A stretch of 61,832 nt of DNA from Alphaproteobacteria bacterium bin98 (GTDB taxonomy: Bacteria; Pseudomonadota; Alphaproteobacteria; Bin98), in contig MPNG01000005.1 of assembly GCA_002238905.1 (NCBI GenBank), positions 1 to 61,832 of the forward strand. Reading direction: 5' to 3'. Made by a program: the position numbers and the translations under genes. Positions 18,651-27,756 of this stretch are shown one piece after another. Under the pieces are notes generated by a model that was not told the DNA's origin, searched no databases, and saw only the letters and a program-made list of their open reading frames with translations. Numbering within the stretch: the first letter of the stretch is position 1; each line of letters starts with the position of its first letter.

Positions 18651-18923
18651 GTGCTATTCCCTTTTGCCCAAAAAGCTTCCCTTTTTTTGCAACCAAGATT
18701 CTTTTTCAGTCTATCTTTTTCTTTTCAACTCCCAGCTCTTTTTTTCGGTTACGCCCTATCTCTTGCTTTGCATGCAAATCAGCATTCAAACTCGCTTCAT
18801 CAGGAAATCAAGAAACTCCTTGAGACTCCAAAAGATAGTAAACAGAAGAAAATCAAAAAACATGTATCCACACATCAGTTAGAAATACCATCTATTTTAC
18901 AATGTAAGAGCAAGAGACTCTAA
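18651..18923 (+). CDS. Doubtful small exported ORF
   Basis: Ninety codons: a long, Phe-rich hydrophobic start (FFFSLSFSFQLPALFFGYAL), then HANQHSNSLHQEIKKLLETP and a Lys-rich tail. The second half looks coding, but there is no ribosome binding site and no relative in the window. It may be a truncated exported protein. Confidence 0.3.
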   Translation: MLFPFAQKASLFLQPRFFFSLSFSFQLPALFFGYALSLALHANQHSNSLHQEIKKLLETPKDSKQKKIKKHVSTHQLEIPSILQCKSKRL

Positions 18924-18924
18924 T

Positions 18925-19060
18925 GCCATTCACTATTAACAATGATTGGCAACAAGTCTAACAATGGATGCTAGCTAAAAAAATAATATTTTAGCAATTA
19001 TTGCTGAGAAAAATTATCTTTCTTGTTCACTTTATGAATTCATGCTTATAAAAAATCTGA
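18925..19060 (+). pseudogene. Remnant of the 17860-type gene
   Basis: TTCACTATTAAC, then TATTTTAGCAATTATTGCTG and TGAGAAAAATTATCTT correspond to 18014-18140 of the intact gene (INDYWTASIT...SILAIISEKNHL), with stops and indels. Confidence 0.65.
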
Positions 19061-19135
19061 ATAAAAATAATGTGATATCACATATAAATTTCCTATCTGA
19101 AAAAATTTATATCATCTTACCTTCCACCCCTTTTT
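19055..19135. repeat. Intergenic repeat (copy 2 at 41867..41947)
   Basis: About 80 bases with AAAAATCTGAATAAAAATAA, TATCACATATAAATTTCC and a TATCcTaCCCTTC-like end occur at both places, each just 3' of a minus-strand gene. It could be a shared 3' flank from segmental duplication. Confidence 0.65.
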
Positions 19136-19173
19136 GATTCACAGTCAGTGCTAAAACGCCTCTGCACCTTGTA

Positions 19174-20367
19174 TCAAACAGGCGCATATTCTTCAAATTC
19201 GAAATTCATGGCAGGGGCATTATGCACATCCAAGGCCCATTGCGCTTCATCAAACCACTTAGGAAATTCAGTTACTCCAAGAGCCATTGACTCTCCTACA
19301 ACAAGAGGTTGTTGCCAACAAGCAGCAAATGATGCCTTGGCAGACATTAAGTCGTCCATGCAGTAGTAAGAATGCAAAGATGCTATCAATAAATTGAACG
19401 AATTTAGGATTTTGTCTTGGAGTGTAGCTCTTCTTGGCGGAATGTTTAGCTTCTTTTGTAAAGCTTCGATTTTTTCTTCAAACTTTGAATAATTCTCTCT
19501 TTTTTTCAACAAATCTTGCCAAGTTAGCTCCAATTCTTCTTCAAACTTTGAATAATTCTCTCTTTTTTTCAACAAATCTTGCCAAGTTATCTCCAATTTT
19601 TCTGCAAACTTTGAATAATTCTCTCTTTTTTTCAACAAATCTTGCCAAGTTAGCTCCAATTCTTCTTCAAACTTTGAAGAATTCTCTCTTTTTTTCAACA
19701 AATCTTGCCAAGTTAGCTCCAATTCTTCTTCAAACTTTGAATAATTCTCTCTTTTTTTCAACAAATCTTGCCAAGTTAGCTCCAATTCTTCTTTCAACTT
19801 TGAATGATGCTCTCTTTTTTTTAACAAATCTTGCCAAGTTAGCTCCAATTCTTCTTCAGACTCTAAATGATTCTTTCTTTTTTGTAACAAATCTTGCAAA
19901 GTTAGCTTATCCCATTGTTGCTGATGCAAATCTGCATCATACTCTATTTCCAATTGACAAAGAGACAAAAAATAGGTTTCTAAATTAAGAGTAAAGCTGC
20001 CATCTTTAGCAGATTTGACCATTAACGCTCGTCGATCAGGCATGCTTTCTTTCTCAGAAGAGCTGGATTCCTGAAGCATATCTTTTAGTAATTTCAGCAC
20101 ATTCATTAATTTACCAAGACGATCAGATTTATCATGTTCTGACATCAAAGCAATTGGAGCAAGCTTACAATTCAATAATAATGCAGGATCCCTCTTCTCT
20201 TTTAAAGAAGCGGTCTTATCAGCGTCAGAGTCATCATCCGCCTGCTCACTCTTCTCTTGTACAAAAGCCAAATGTGATTTACATAATTGTACTAAATCGA
20301 TCAGTGGGTCATCAAGAGTAGCGCCATAAACGTGTAAACAGCTTGTAAATAATAATATGAATAGCAT
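19174..20367 (-). CDS. D-family exported protein with seven 21-residue repeats
   Basis: The start is placed at 20367 (MLFILLFTSCLHVYGA) behind AAGAGGATTTTTT; the frame is open to 20400. About 397 residues. Middle: a NVLKLLKDML helix, DRRALMVKSAKDGSFTLNLE, then TYFLSLCQLEIEYDADLHQQ. Then seven 21-residue units of the type LTWQDLLKKRENYSKFEEEL, probably helical or coiled coil. The C-terminus returns to the D family: RATLQDKILNSFNLL, ASFAACWQQPLVVGESMALG. The paralogue 40743..41546 has a single diverged unit (TFQDWLKNKEAHPECEENIK) at the same place, so the repeat was amplified here. Confidence 0.88.
   Translation of the reverse strand: MLFILLFTSCLHVYGATLDDPLIDLVQLCKSHLAFVQEKSEQADDDSDADKTASLKEKRDPALLLNCKLAPIALMSEHDKSDRLGKLMNVLKLLKDMLQESSSSEKESMPDRRALMVKSAKDGSFTLNLETYFLSLCQLEIEYDADLHQQQWDKLTLQDLLQKRKNHLESEEELELTWQDLLKKREHHSKLKEELELTWQDLLKKRENYSKFEEELELTWQDLLKKRENSSKFEEELELTWQDLLKKRENYSKFAEKLEITWQDLLKKRENYSKFEEELELTWQDLLKKRENYSKFEEKIEALQKKLNIPPRRATLQDKILNSFNLLIASLHSYYCMDDLMSAKASFAACWQQPLVVGESMALGVTEFPKWFDEAQWALDVHNAPAMNFEFEEYAPV
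19465..19905 (-). repeat. 63-bp tandem repeat x7 inside a D-family gene
   Basis: Seven in-frame 63-base units, the central ones nearly identical and the first (5') unit most diverged. Each unit encodes [LI]T[WL]QDLL[KQ]KR followed by a Ser/Lys/Glu-rich half. The near-identity of the units suggests recent expansion or ongoing homogenisation. Confidence 0.95.
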
Positions 20368-20574
20368 AAAAAATCCTCTTATATATAATATATATATCAC
20401 AGTTAGGCGTTAGTTATATATTGGGAATCCAACACAACATTTTTCTTCACTACGTATCCAACAGTTTCAATGCTTCTACTTTTTGCGTGTCTTTGCGTGC
20501 GCAACTACTTTCTCAACCTAGATATCACAAATGCACTTGAGATATTTTAGAAAAATATAGTACAATAACTTGTT

Positions 20575-21141
20575 ATGTTTTCGTTTATATTACTATGCAT
20601 CTCTTTGCACGCATATGGATCTGCTCTAATCTCCGGGTCTTCACCTAATGATAGCGTTGATAGTGTGCCCTACGATACACCCAATTGGGAAAGACTGGGT
20701 CCAACGAGGAAGGCGATTGGAAGTATGCTCTTTCAGGCTGAGCAATTTAGAGCAATAAAAGATATTCTTCTGGACAGAATGGCTCAGGAGTCTTTGCCAA
20801 ATCCTGTATCGCTAAAGGCATTAATTAATCCTGTATCGCTAAAGGCATTCATTAATCCTGTATCGCTAGAGGAATTTACTCATCCTGCAGTTACATATAA
20901 GGCAATACCTGATCCTAACAATAAAAATTTTAACCTTAATACCGAGACTCTTCTCGATGCTGTATCCCTGGTATATACAGGTTTATGGCTAGTAGGCCCA
21001 CATAACCCATCACTCATTTTCCTTAAGTACCATATTCATCACCACCTCCTAAACACTTGCTGTTTTTTCTTTAATAATGATCCAAAAAACGCTCGTATAG
21101 CATATTCTTTTTGGTATCAAAAGTTAGACCCCGAAAACTAG
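20575..21141 (+). CDS. Exported module protein with 27-bp tandem repeat
   Basis: The 188-residue product starts MFSFILLCISLHAYGSALIS; no clear ribosome binding site precedes the ATG. Three 9-residue tandem units NPVSLKALI / NPVSLKAFI / NPVSLEEFT lie at about residues 76-102, followed by HPAVTYKAIPDPNNKNFNLN. The module continues TETLLDAVSLVYTG, HHLLNTCCFFFNND and ARIAYSFWYQKL. Relics of its DPNN region lie upstream of 7269 and 30141, and of its signal near 8320 and 26190, so it once had several copies. Function unknown. Confidence 0.8.
   Translation: MFSFILLCISLHAYGSALISGSSPNDSVDSVPYDTPNWERLGPTRKAIGSMLFQAEQFRAIKDILLDRMAQESLPNPVSLKALINPVSLKAFINPVSLEEFTHPAVTYKAIPDPNNKNFNLNTETLLDAVSLVYTGLWLVGPHNPSLIFLKYHIHHHLLNTCCFFFNNDPKNARIAYSFWYQKLDPEN
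20800..20880 (+). repeat. 27-bp tandem repeat x3
   Basis: AATCCTGTATCGCTAAAGGC begins units at 20800 and 20827; the unit at 20854 diverges after AATCCTGTATCGCTA. In frame, so copy changes alter length by 9 residues without breaking the gene. Confidence 0.9.
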
Positions 21142-21626
21142 GGGTATAGAAGAGTTCTATATTCTCAAATGTATTTTGCAACCTGAGCATAAGTATTGAA
21201 ACGCTTTTGTGAATTTTGGTTTGAGATCGACTACATCGATTTTTACAAACTTTCTCTCTTTCATTAATGTCCCTATTGAGCCTTGCTTGGTGTGAAAATC
21301 GATGCGTCATGCCACACAAAGTCATCACATAAATATCCGTAAACATCCAGAGTAATAATATGCACTCATCAGCACAATTTGCACATGAGGTGGCATCTCG
21401 GCCCCATCTAAGTGAAGCAATAAACTCGGCTTACTGAACTTCACAAAACAAACAATATAAGAGTGGTATATCAACAAAAACTTTGTAAGATTGAGTTGAT
21501 TCACCGTCTTTCTTCTCAGGCACATACCAATCCGTGCTTATCCTTTTTAAGTTATCCGATTGAAAAATTAAAAAAAATATCATAGTCATGATATAAAAAA
21601 TATGATATATTCACAAAAGGAATACT
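21142..21626 (-). pseudogene. Remnant of the two-module gene (6076 type)
   Basis: On the minus strand 21335-21500 resembles 6270-6430 (GCACTCATCAG, GATGAGGTGGCAT-like, GTGAAGCAA, ACTGAACTTC, AAGAGTGGTATATCAAC), the second module of 6076..7269. The frame is broken. The flanks of the interval hold nothing else I recognise. Confidence 0.6.
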
Positions 21627-22067
21627 ATGACATTTATACTATTATTTTTAATTTGTTTTTACTCTCATGGGGCTCATAGGGCTTGGACCAATTTCAGTTT
21701 TTCATTTCCAGAAGAGGTTAAAAAATCTCTAAGGAATTATTCTGCAAATGATCCTCAGGACGAGATTGTAGAATCAACACAGAGTGCACTTAAAGCAATG
21801 TGCGATAGAAGCGGTGCACAAAGTCACATCATGGATCCTCTCAATGAGTACTTTTTTTTTAATGAACGTCTCCTTTACAATGCTTTTGAGTCAATGAATC
21901 AATACCTCACCACTCATCCACAACTCGAGAAAAAAGCCAAAAAAAACCATAAAATAGCGCTTTCTCATCTTTTATTCTCGACTCGAGCCTGCATAGTAAC
22001 AGAGGAACGAGAGGCTAAAAAACACTATTATTTCTGGCATGAATCCTGGTATAAAAATTTCTGCTAA
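21627..22067 (+). CDS. Small exported module protein
   Basis: The 146-residue product starts behind AAAAGGAATACT with MTFILLFLICFYSHGA, then mature HRAWTNFSFSFPEEV. It is a paralogue of 7698..8129. Module at about residues 77-140: YFFFNERLLYNAF, LSHLLFSTRACIV and EAKKHYYFWHESWYKN. It ends in FC, with no CaaX box. Function unknown. Confidence 0.82.
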   Translation: MTFILLFLICFYSHGAHRAWTNFSFSFPEEVKKSLRNYSANDPQDEIVESTQSALKAMCDRSGAQSHIMDPLNEYFFFNERLLYNAFESMNQYLTTHPQLEKKAKKNHKIALSHLLFSTRACIVTEEREAKKHYYFWHESWYKNFC

Positions 22068-22330
22068 CGCATTTGCAAGTTGAACAATCACAAGGTGCGG
22101 AAAAGTTTTGACCTTTTATTTTCAAGAATCATCAAGAGGCATTAAAATCAAAGAAGTAGCGGAAGTCTCACCATAAACGTTTATATAGCATCATAAATAT
22201 TTTATTGTCTGTTTAATCGAAGTGGAGCAGTTGAAGGTTGAGTGGTTCTATAAATCGCAACTTAACATAAAAATTTTCCTACTACGTATGCAACAACTTG
22301 GCATCCCGGGAATAATCTCACTATATCTTT

Positions 22331-22906
22331 TTATACATACATACTGCACAGGCCTCTTTTGTCACCTGCAATCCGCACAGTTTCTCTCTCTCGGAGAGTA
22401 CTCTCTAGGTATAGATCTTCTGCCAGTCTGTGAGCTTCTGAGCTAAGTTTAAAAATATAGCGACTTGGAAAATCTGATTGTGCCAAACATTGAGAAAAAG
22501 GGACAGTGGAAGGAGGTAGTTTTCTCTCACGTATAATAACATCTCCTGGAATACAACAGCAGTATTCTAGATAAAGATCGCTTTCTTTTTTACAAAGAGT
22601 AAAAAAATCTTTAGCATAATCATGTTCTTCTAAAGAAGGGAGTTTATGCACAGCTTCAGCAACCACCTCCTTTTTGCACTCCCAAAGATTGTTGTGATCT
22701 TCGTCATTGTATTGCTTTAATACTTGTATTAGAGGATTGGGGTCTCCAACCATCTTGTCGTCTCTCTCTACTACTTTCGATGTCGGGTCGACGGCGCTAT
22801 CCATTTCGTCATATCCAATTGTAACTATTGCTGATATTTTTGTATCCCACAAGACTTCTTCTGCTGCATAGATATTGATAACTAATAACACTAATAGTTT
22901 GATCAT
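22331..22906 (-). CDS. Exported protein related to the CaaX family, without the box
   Basis: The frame is open to 23005, but the start is placed at 22906 (MIKLLVLLVINIYAAEEVLW). About 192 residues. It is a paralogue of 43825..44343: LWDTKISAIVTIGYDEM, LIQVLKQYNDEDHNNLWE, LPPSTVPFS, SRYIFKLSSEAHRLAED. The end is RGLCSMYV, with Cys at -5, so it lacks a C-terminal CaaX tetrapeptide. A CCC at about residues 132-134 may be structural. No strong ribosome binding site. Confidence 0.75.
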   Translation of the reverse strand: MIKLLVLLVINIYAAEEVLWDTKISAIVTIGYDEMDSAVDPTSKVVERDDKMVGDPNPLIQVLKQYNDEDHNNLWECKKEVVAEAVHKLPSLEEHDYAKDFFTLCKKESDLYLEYCCCIPGDVIIRERKLPPSTVPFSQCLAQSDFPSRYIFKLSSEAHRLAEDLYLESTLRERETVRIAGDKRGLCSMYV

Positions 22907-23068
22907 AATCAAGGACTTTGTCTTTATATTTACCATATAAATATGTTCTATGACAATCTCTCGCAAACACAATAAAGATTTTGAACATTTCTTTAAGGAA
23001 CTCACTTGCTAATTATGCTATACCATACTACATTGATATTGCTCTGTTCGGCAATCTGATGCCCATTA

Positions 23069-23263
23069 TTAGGCCGTAGCGCTTATATAAATAATATTGT
23101 TTCTCCAGTTGCCATTAAAGATTTTCTCCCAGGGTAAAGGTGGCATAGTAACCAAGAATTCTTCCTCTCTTGCACTTTGCGCTTTAACACTCAATTCATC
23201 AATGGTTACATCATTATTTGGGACTGTAAATGAAGTGCGATAAACTCTAAATATAAGATTTTC
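23069..23263 (-). other. Orphan open fragment
   Basis: An open stretch without a start codon encodes FRVYRTSFTVPNNDVTIDEL, then SVKAQSAREEEFLVTMPPLP and a short tail to a stop. It vaguely recalls the TDSFTVGEVNISLAKKKAAV region of the CaaX protein at 45943, and may be a relic of that family. Confidence 0.3.
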
Positions 23264-23318
23264 TCACGCTATGTGTAACTTCTTCTATAAACACATTTTG
23301 GCGGAATGGGTATAAACT

Positions 23319-23812
23319 CTATTTTTCTTTGTCAATCACACACATATTTCTTAGGACTTTCATGTGACGACCAATAAGCAATTCATATTTTTCATTAGCT
23401 CCATCATAATCTTTCAAACAGAAACTATCTAGGGTTGAGAGTAATAGAATCATAGTACATACAGAAGCTGCTCGATATGGGGAAAAAAACTATCAAAATC
23501 AAATAATGATCTAAGATGAGCAAGTTCAGAAAAAAAATCTAAAAATTTAAATTTACAGCCTTCAAAAATCTGGTTATTTTCTTTTAAAACAGCCACTATT
23601 GGCTGTGTCAAAATCTCCAATAGACCATATTGAGTGCTCCAAGTATAGGGAAAACGGGGCCAAATGCGGAGTTGTTTTATAATCTGCTTTTTACACAACT
23701 CCATACCTTGTGGATCGCTTTTCTCAGAATCTAAAAAATGGGTGGCAAAAGCTCCATTAGCGTCTACACAAATGGAGAAGAATAATATTAATATCAAACC
23801 TAAAATCTTCAT
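23319..23812 (-). pseudogene. Exported module protein, frameshifted near the 3' end
   Basis: The ATG at 23812 starts MKILGLILILFFSICVDANG, a signal peptide, and the frame stops at 23450 after HIEQLLYVL. The expected module end continues in another frame, TMILLLSTLDSFCLKDYDGA then NEKYELLIGR, to a stop at 23319. A single-base shift near 23455 would restore a protein of about 165 residues. Treated as a recently broken gene. Confidence 0.65.
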
Positions 23813-24076
23813 GCTTATTTGTATATTATATTTTTGAAATTGCAATCAGTAGCTGCCAGCTCTCTATTATAATGTACAGGCGCACATTTCCTCAAGTAAT
23901 TATGAGAAAAAAGGACAGCAGAAAGTAGAAATACACACTCTCTTGAAAAATCTCCATCCCATATCATTTGCCGGATGATGTTAAAAATCAAATATTTTGC
24001 ACAAAAAACGCTCACGAACCCCAAGGTTTTCCCAACATCCCGCAAAGCAGCATCACTCACATATCATCTGCATATC
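23813..24076. other. Intergenic, no gene seen
   Basis: A minus-strand open frame of 81 codons (23815..24060) has no signal peptide or family similarity and overlaps the neighbouring gene start; not called. Confidence 0.35.
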
Positions 24077-24727
24077 TCATATTACTTTTTCCATTGCCTT
24101 TCCTCGCCTTGCATAAGAAACAGACTTCATTATGCGTTGCCAGCTACGGTATGCGGAAGATGCCCTTTCATCTCCCTCAAAGAAAAATTTAAAAGATTCT
24201 AAGAGCTTATGATACAGGTATACGTACTTTCTGTCAAAAGAGCCTACGGCAGTTATCTCTTTTTTATATTTTTGGATGTACTGAGTCCTATACCTTTCAT
24301 AATTCTTTGAGAAAGCATGCTCAGCACACAATGCAGAAAAAGCAAGAAAAAAGGTTAACATATTCAGAGGGCAGCACTTTTTTTTAACAACATTGCATGG
24401 TTGAGGACAATCGTTCAACTCTTTTCTGCAAATTGAGACAAGCATGCTTCTTACTGATGATGCACACTCCATTAATTCATTCGGGTTGTGTATCTGAAAA
24501 ATATCTTTCTTGTCACACATATTTAGAAATTCCTTGATTGATAGAAGCGCAAAGAATTTTTGATCTGACTCAAAAGGCACTTGCTCTGCCTCCCATTGAA
24601 ATGTCTGTAACGCTAGACCAATACTTTTCATTCTATGCAAAGCTTTGATCGTAGGTAAGTCATCGGATACGAAAAGATCAGCCCCATAACCGTATACACA
24701 AATTAAAAATAATAATATTAATGGCAT
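24077..24727 (-). CDS. D-related exported module protein
   Basis: The 216-residue product starts behind GAGATTTTTATT with MPLILLFLICVYGYGADLFV. Order: TIKALHRMKSIGLALQTFQW helix; NPNELMECASSVRSMLVSIC, the helix that precedes the module in D proteins; a Cys-rich link (CPQPCNVVKKKCCP); then the module LNMLTFFLAFSALCAEHAF, YHKLLESFKFFFEGD, AYRSWQRIM. A decayed close copy lies at 39755..39933. Function unknown. Confidence 0.83.
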   Translation of the reverse strand: MPLILLFLICVYGYGADLFVSDDLPTIKALHRMKSIGLALQTFQWEAEQVPFESDQKFFALLSIKEFLNMCDKKDIFQIHNPNELMECASSVRSMLVSICRKELNDCPQPCNVVKKKCCPLNMLTFFLAFSALCAEHAFSKNYERYRTQYIQKYKKEITAVGSFDRKYVYLYHKLLESFKFFFEGDERASSAYRSWQRIMKSVSYARRGKAMEKVI

Positions 24728-25271
24728 AATAAAAATCTCATTTTAATATATATCACATTTAATCGTTAGTTATATTGAGTTATTCATATTCAATTCTTAT
24801 ATTCTTTGCGTGCACAACCTCATTTTGACCTTCTGATTTAATCTCAAAGTTATCTCTCGCTTTGTTATCAATCTAATTAGCAAGATTCGCATTTCCTCCT
24901 TTAGCATTGATATCTTGACTTAAATATTAGAATAATAAGTGGAAATGCTTTTAAATGCAAAATATAGTTATATCCCCTGCTTCGTGTATTGCATTCATTC
25001 TCCACATGGTTGAGGTCAATCCTTCGTTATATATGATGTGGTGAAATTGATTAATAGTGACGCAATACACTCAAATAGAGGCGCCAGTACACAAAATCAC
25101 TATCTCTTAACCCTCATGCACAGTCTGTCGTCAACGGCCCCTTGGAGAGCGTTCTCTAGGTGTGTCTCTCGTAATGGAATTTGTAATTTTCTCTACACCC
25201 TCAGTATCACAAGAGTGAAATACGATAGATCAATTATGAGATATTTACGTTTTTTATACAAATTTTGATGA
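24728..25271. other. Intergenic with a repeat shared with 45.6 kb
   Basis: Positions 25040-25110 (TTGATTAATAGTGACGCAAT, CACTCAAATAGAGG, GCCAGTACACAAAATCACTA) match 45640-45710. Both copies lie 3' of minus-strand exported-protein genes. No gene otherwise. Confidence 0.6.
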
Positions 25272-25925
25272 TCATATCAAAGGATTCAGAGTCTGTTTAA
25301 ATTCTCTAAACTTTTCCTTAAAAGGATTTTCTCTACTATCAAAGAAACCTTGCAAAGATGATACTAAGAGCGCGCATGCATCTATGTATTGTTTGTCGAG
25401 TGCTTCTCTGTCTGAGTGTTTTGAGGATACTGAGGCATATACTTCTTTTAATGCAGAAAAAATATAAAAGAAGGCTTTTAGGTCAAGTTGGTCAGGTTGA
25501 AGATTGGTGAGAAAAGTTTTTAGATCAAGTGGGTGTTCTTCATCATGATGCCGTTGTTCAGGCAACATTTGTGAGATAATAACAGTTGTTTTCTCTATCA
25601 CATCATGCATAGCATCAAGGGTATAATGAGGACAGATCTTGCTGATAGGTGTCAAAAATGTCTCAAGTAAACTTTGCACTTCCAATAAGTTGATTTTTTC
25701 TGCCCCCTCATCTTCTACAGGGCGAGATAATAATCGTACTTGTGATCTTGGATTTCTTGCCTCTGACTCATCATCGGAGGAACTGGAATCATATCCTGTC
25801 TTTCTGATTATTGTTTGGTTTGATAGCAAATATTCAGCACCATTCGACTCTACCGACTCATCGGAGGAATATTCCGAAGCGCTATGAGCATCTAAAGCAA
25901 TGTAAAACAATATTAAAAATATCAT
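25272..25925 (-). CDS. B2-family exported protein
   Basis: The 217-residue product starts MIFLILFYIALDAHSASEYS behind GAGAAGAGACTTC. It has two acidic Ser-rich runs (SSDESVESNGAE and DSSSSDDESEARNPRS). The C-terminal module is LDLKAFFYIFSALKEVYASV, YIDACALLVSSLQGFF and FREFKQTL, ending in LI. SSSSDDESE contains several S-x-x-[DE] sites of casein-kinase-2 type; phosphorylation is speculation. Confidence 0.85.
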   Translation of the reverse strand: MIFLILFYIALDAHSASEYSSDESVESNGAEYLLSNQTIIRKTGYDSSSSDDESEARNPRSQVRLLSRPVEDEGAEKINLLEVQSLLETFLTPISKICPHYTLDAMHDVIEKTTVIISQMLPEQRHHDEEHPLDLKTFLTNLQPDQLDLKAFFYIFSALKEVYASVSSKHSDREALDKQYIDACALLVSSLQGFFDSRENPFKEKFREFKQTLNPLI

Positions 25926-25944
25926 GAAGTCTCTTCTCTCTTTT

Positions 25945-25976
25945 TAATTTATATAATTTTGTGAAACAAACAATAG
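25945..25976 (-). promoter_or_regulatory. Conserved B-family promoter block
   Basis: On the minus strand TTGTTTGTTTCACAAAATTA is followed by TATAAATT, about 20 bases before the ribosome binding site. The same block, slightly varied, precedes the other B2 genes (near 29640-29668, 11645-11672, 13616-13643), and a diverged form precedes the B1 genes (5106-5131, 2124-2146). Its conservation suggests the family promoter; the exact boxes are uncertain. Confidence 0.45.
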
Positions 25977-26277
25977 AGTTGTTAGGTAAAACCGAAATTT
26001 TTATCTACCTTTATCAGTATCATCTAATTTAGAATAATACAAATTTTATGAAATTTTTAATTTTAATACTCTCATTTGTACAGAAATATTATACACATAG
26101 TAAGAATTTTTAAACGAACTTAAACATTAAACGCAGAGAAATATTGCTGATCAAGCATGTAAGCATGATTGGTATATGGTTTCTTTTATATGGTGAGTAT
26201 GTTGAGATTATTATTGTGCATCTCTTCACACGCGTGTACTATAAAAAAATATGATATTATGTACAAAAGGAATATAT

Positions 26278-26679
26278 ATGAGATTTACACTATTATTGTT
26301 GATCTGTTTACAATTATATGGTGTTGAGAGGAATCCCTGCGCGGAATCTGAAAAACAGTTTTCTCCAGAAACAAATATCTTACGCTGTATTAAAACTGAG
26401 CAAGAATATTCTCAGCGGGAATTAACAGAGATAGGACATTACGTTTTCAGAGCTGCTGCAGCCGAATTAAAACTTCAATTTACTGATTTTCGCGAACATC
26501 TGCGTACAAGCTATACTGTAACTTCTCCTTACGCTTTAGCATTTCGGCTAAATTTAGATGTTTTAAGTCATGCTTTTCATTCCATCAGTACAGGATGTCA
26601 ATCAGAATCAGGACTCGATTTGTTCAATAAGCAGGCTCCGCACAGACACCTAATCTTATCTGCCGAATACTTACTGTAA
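26278..26679 (+). CDS. Exported module protein with damaged 3' end
   Basis: The start is at ATG 26278 behind AAAAGGAATATAT; product MRFTLLLLICLQLYG then VERNPCAESEKQFSPETN, about 133 residues. A paralogue of 38107..38502: FRLNLDVLSHAFHSI, SGLDLFNKQAPHRHLILSAE. It stops after SAEYLL, but the expected tail (AYQEYCLWHQAY) continues in another frame, and a second, also broken, copy of the last 88 bases follows at about 26738-26825. The protein therefore lacks the tail of its module. Confidence 0.65.
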   Translation: MRFTLLLLICLQLYGVERNPCAESEKQFSPETNILRCIKTEQEYSQRELTEIGHYVFRAAAAELKLQFTDFREHLRTSYTVTSPYALAFRLNLDVLSHAFHSISTGCQSESGLDLFNKQAPHRHLILSAEYLL

Positions 26680-26945
26680 TCGTTGTCCAAATTTGGCTTA
26701 TCAGGAGTATTGCTTATGGCATCAAGCTTACCGTCAGTGGATCTTATCTGCCGAATACTTATTAATCGTTGTCCAAATTCGCCTTAGCAGGAATATTGTT
26801 TATGGCATCAAGCTTACCTTAAGTTGAACTAGCTCAAACTTTTCGTAAGGCAGATGAGATGCTGGGTGCAGGAAGGGTAAAAATGGTCGATGCTCTTGTT
26901 CGATGTGTTCCTGAGGTTCAAGAAAACGATATTGATAAATTCAAA
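26680..26945 (+). pseudogene. Tandem 3' end debris plus motif relic
   Basis: CTTATCTGCCGAATACTTA at about 26655 and again at 26738 begins an 88-base direct duplication, each copy ending TATGGCATCAAGCTTACC. At 26880-26945 the plus strand encodes MVDALVRCVPEVQENDID, a relic of the repeated motif in 12464..12972. Confidence 0.65.
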
Positions 26946-26982
26946 AAAAACATGTTACACTAATAAAGTTAAGGGAGAATTT

Positions 26983-27492
26983 ATGACATTAATATTATTA
27001 TTTTTCGCCTTCTTGCAATCTTACGCAGCTCAGCAGAGCCCCCAAGTAGATTCAGCGGATTTCCTACCAAAAGATGAGGTTGACGCTTTACGCACATTCG
27101 AAACAACACAAACATATCCGCTTTCAGAATTGCATGCATTGGCAAAATCAGTACAGACGCTTCTGCAAAAGCGCTACAATATACATGGTGGAGAAGAGAG
27201 TCTAGAGATGCATCCACACGATGGAGGGTTTTGTTTTTCTGCAGCACTCCTCTGTCAGGCTTTTCATCTAATAAATAGAGCCTATACATGCTCATCTCGT
27301 ACATGGGGTAATGATCAATGCTCTCTACAAGATAAGGAAAAATATAGAGAAGCATACCCTCTTATCATATCATCTGCAAAACTGTTCCTGTCCGGTAGCA
27401 ATAGTTTTGCACAGAAAAACTATACTGATTGGCACTCAACTTTTTATCGTGACCATCGACATTTGGCATTTATCACACAGGGGACTATCTAA
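26983..27492 (+). CDS. A-family exported protein
   Basis: The frame is open from 26890, but the start is the ATG at 26983 behind TAAGGGAGAATTT (MTLILLFFAFLQSYAA, mature QQSPQVDSADFLPKDEV). About 169 residues. LLQKRYNI, GGEESLEMHPHDGGFCFSAA, then the module LLCQAFHLINRAY, AYPLIISSAKLFL, YTDWHSTFYRD. The shared 3' flank (ATTCTCTGAAAAATCTGGC) follows. Confidence 0.85.
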   Translation: MTLILLFFAFLQSYAAQQSPQVDSADFLPKDEVDALRTFETTQTYPLSELHALAKSVQTLLQKRYNIHGGEESLEMHPHDGGFCFSAALLCQAFHLINRAYTCSSRTWGNDQCSLQDKEKYREAYPLIISSAKLFLSGSNSFAQKNYTDWHSTFYRDHRHLAFITQGTI

Positions 27493-27564
27493 CTCCTTTC
27501 AACTAGTTTTATGTTTTCATTCTCTGAAAAATCTGGCACAACAAAAAAAATCAAGTCATAGATC

Positions 27565-27740
27565 CTGAAATTGCTTGTATCAAAGGAGACAGAGTATGTG
27601 TAAACTCTCTAAATTTTGGATCACACAAAACAAGATCTTTCCTACAGAACCCCTGAGAGGATGAGATGGTGCGTGCAGACACGGAAAAAATGATCGATGC
27701 TCTTGGTCGATGTGTGCCTGAGGTTATAGTTTTAAAGAAA
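27565..27740. pseudogene. B2 3' relic (minus) and 12464-type motif relic (plus)
   Basis: 27565-27665 on the minus strand resembles the end of B2 genes (ATCAAAGGAGACAGAG, CTCTAAATTTTGGATCACAC, TACAGAACCC). 27670-27740 on the plus strand encodes MIDALGRCVPEV, the motif of 12464..12972. Two unrelated family fragments thus sit side by side. Confidence 0.6.
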
Positions 27741-27756
27741 ACTAAAGGAACTTTTT

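Noticed and set aside
19465-19905. CRISPR-like array (regular 63-bp repeats)
   Set aside because: The units are in-frame coding repeats without unique spacers, inside an exported protein gene.
19434-19988. Plus-strand open frame with seven repeats (LAPILLQTLNNSLFF type)
   Set aside because: It is the antisense shadow of the 63-bp repeat in the D gene 19174..20367; no ribosome binding site, and the minus strand has the signal peptide and family similarity.
21627-22067. C-terminal FC of this protein as a lipidation signal
   Set aside because: The Cys is the last residue; it does not form a CaaX tetrapeptide and the paralogue 7698..8129 lacks it.
22331-22906. CSMYV end as a CaaX box
   Set aside because: The Cys is five residues from the end, not four, and the closest paralogue has no Cys at its end.
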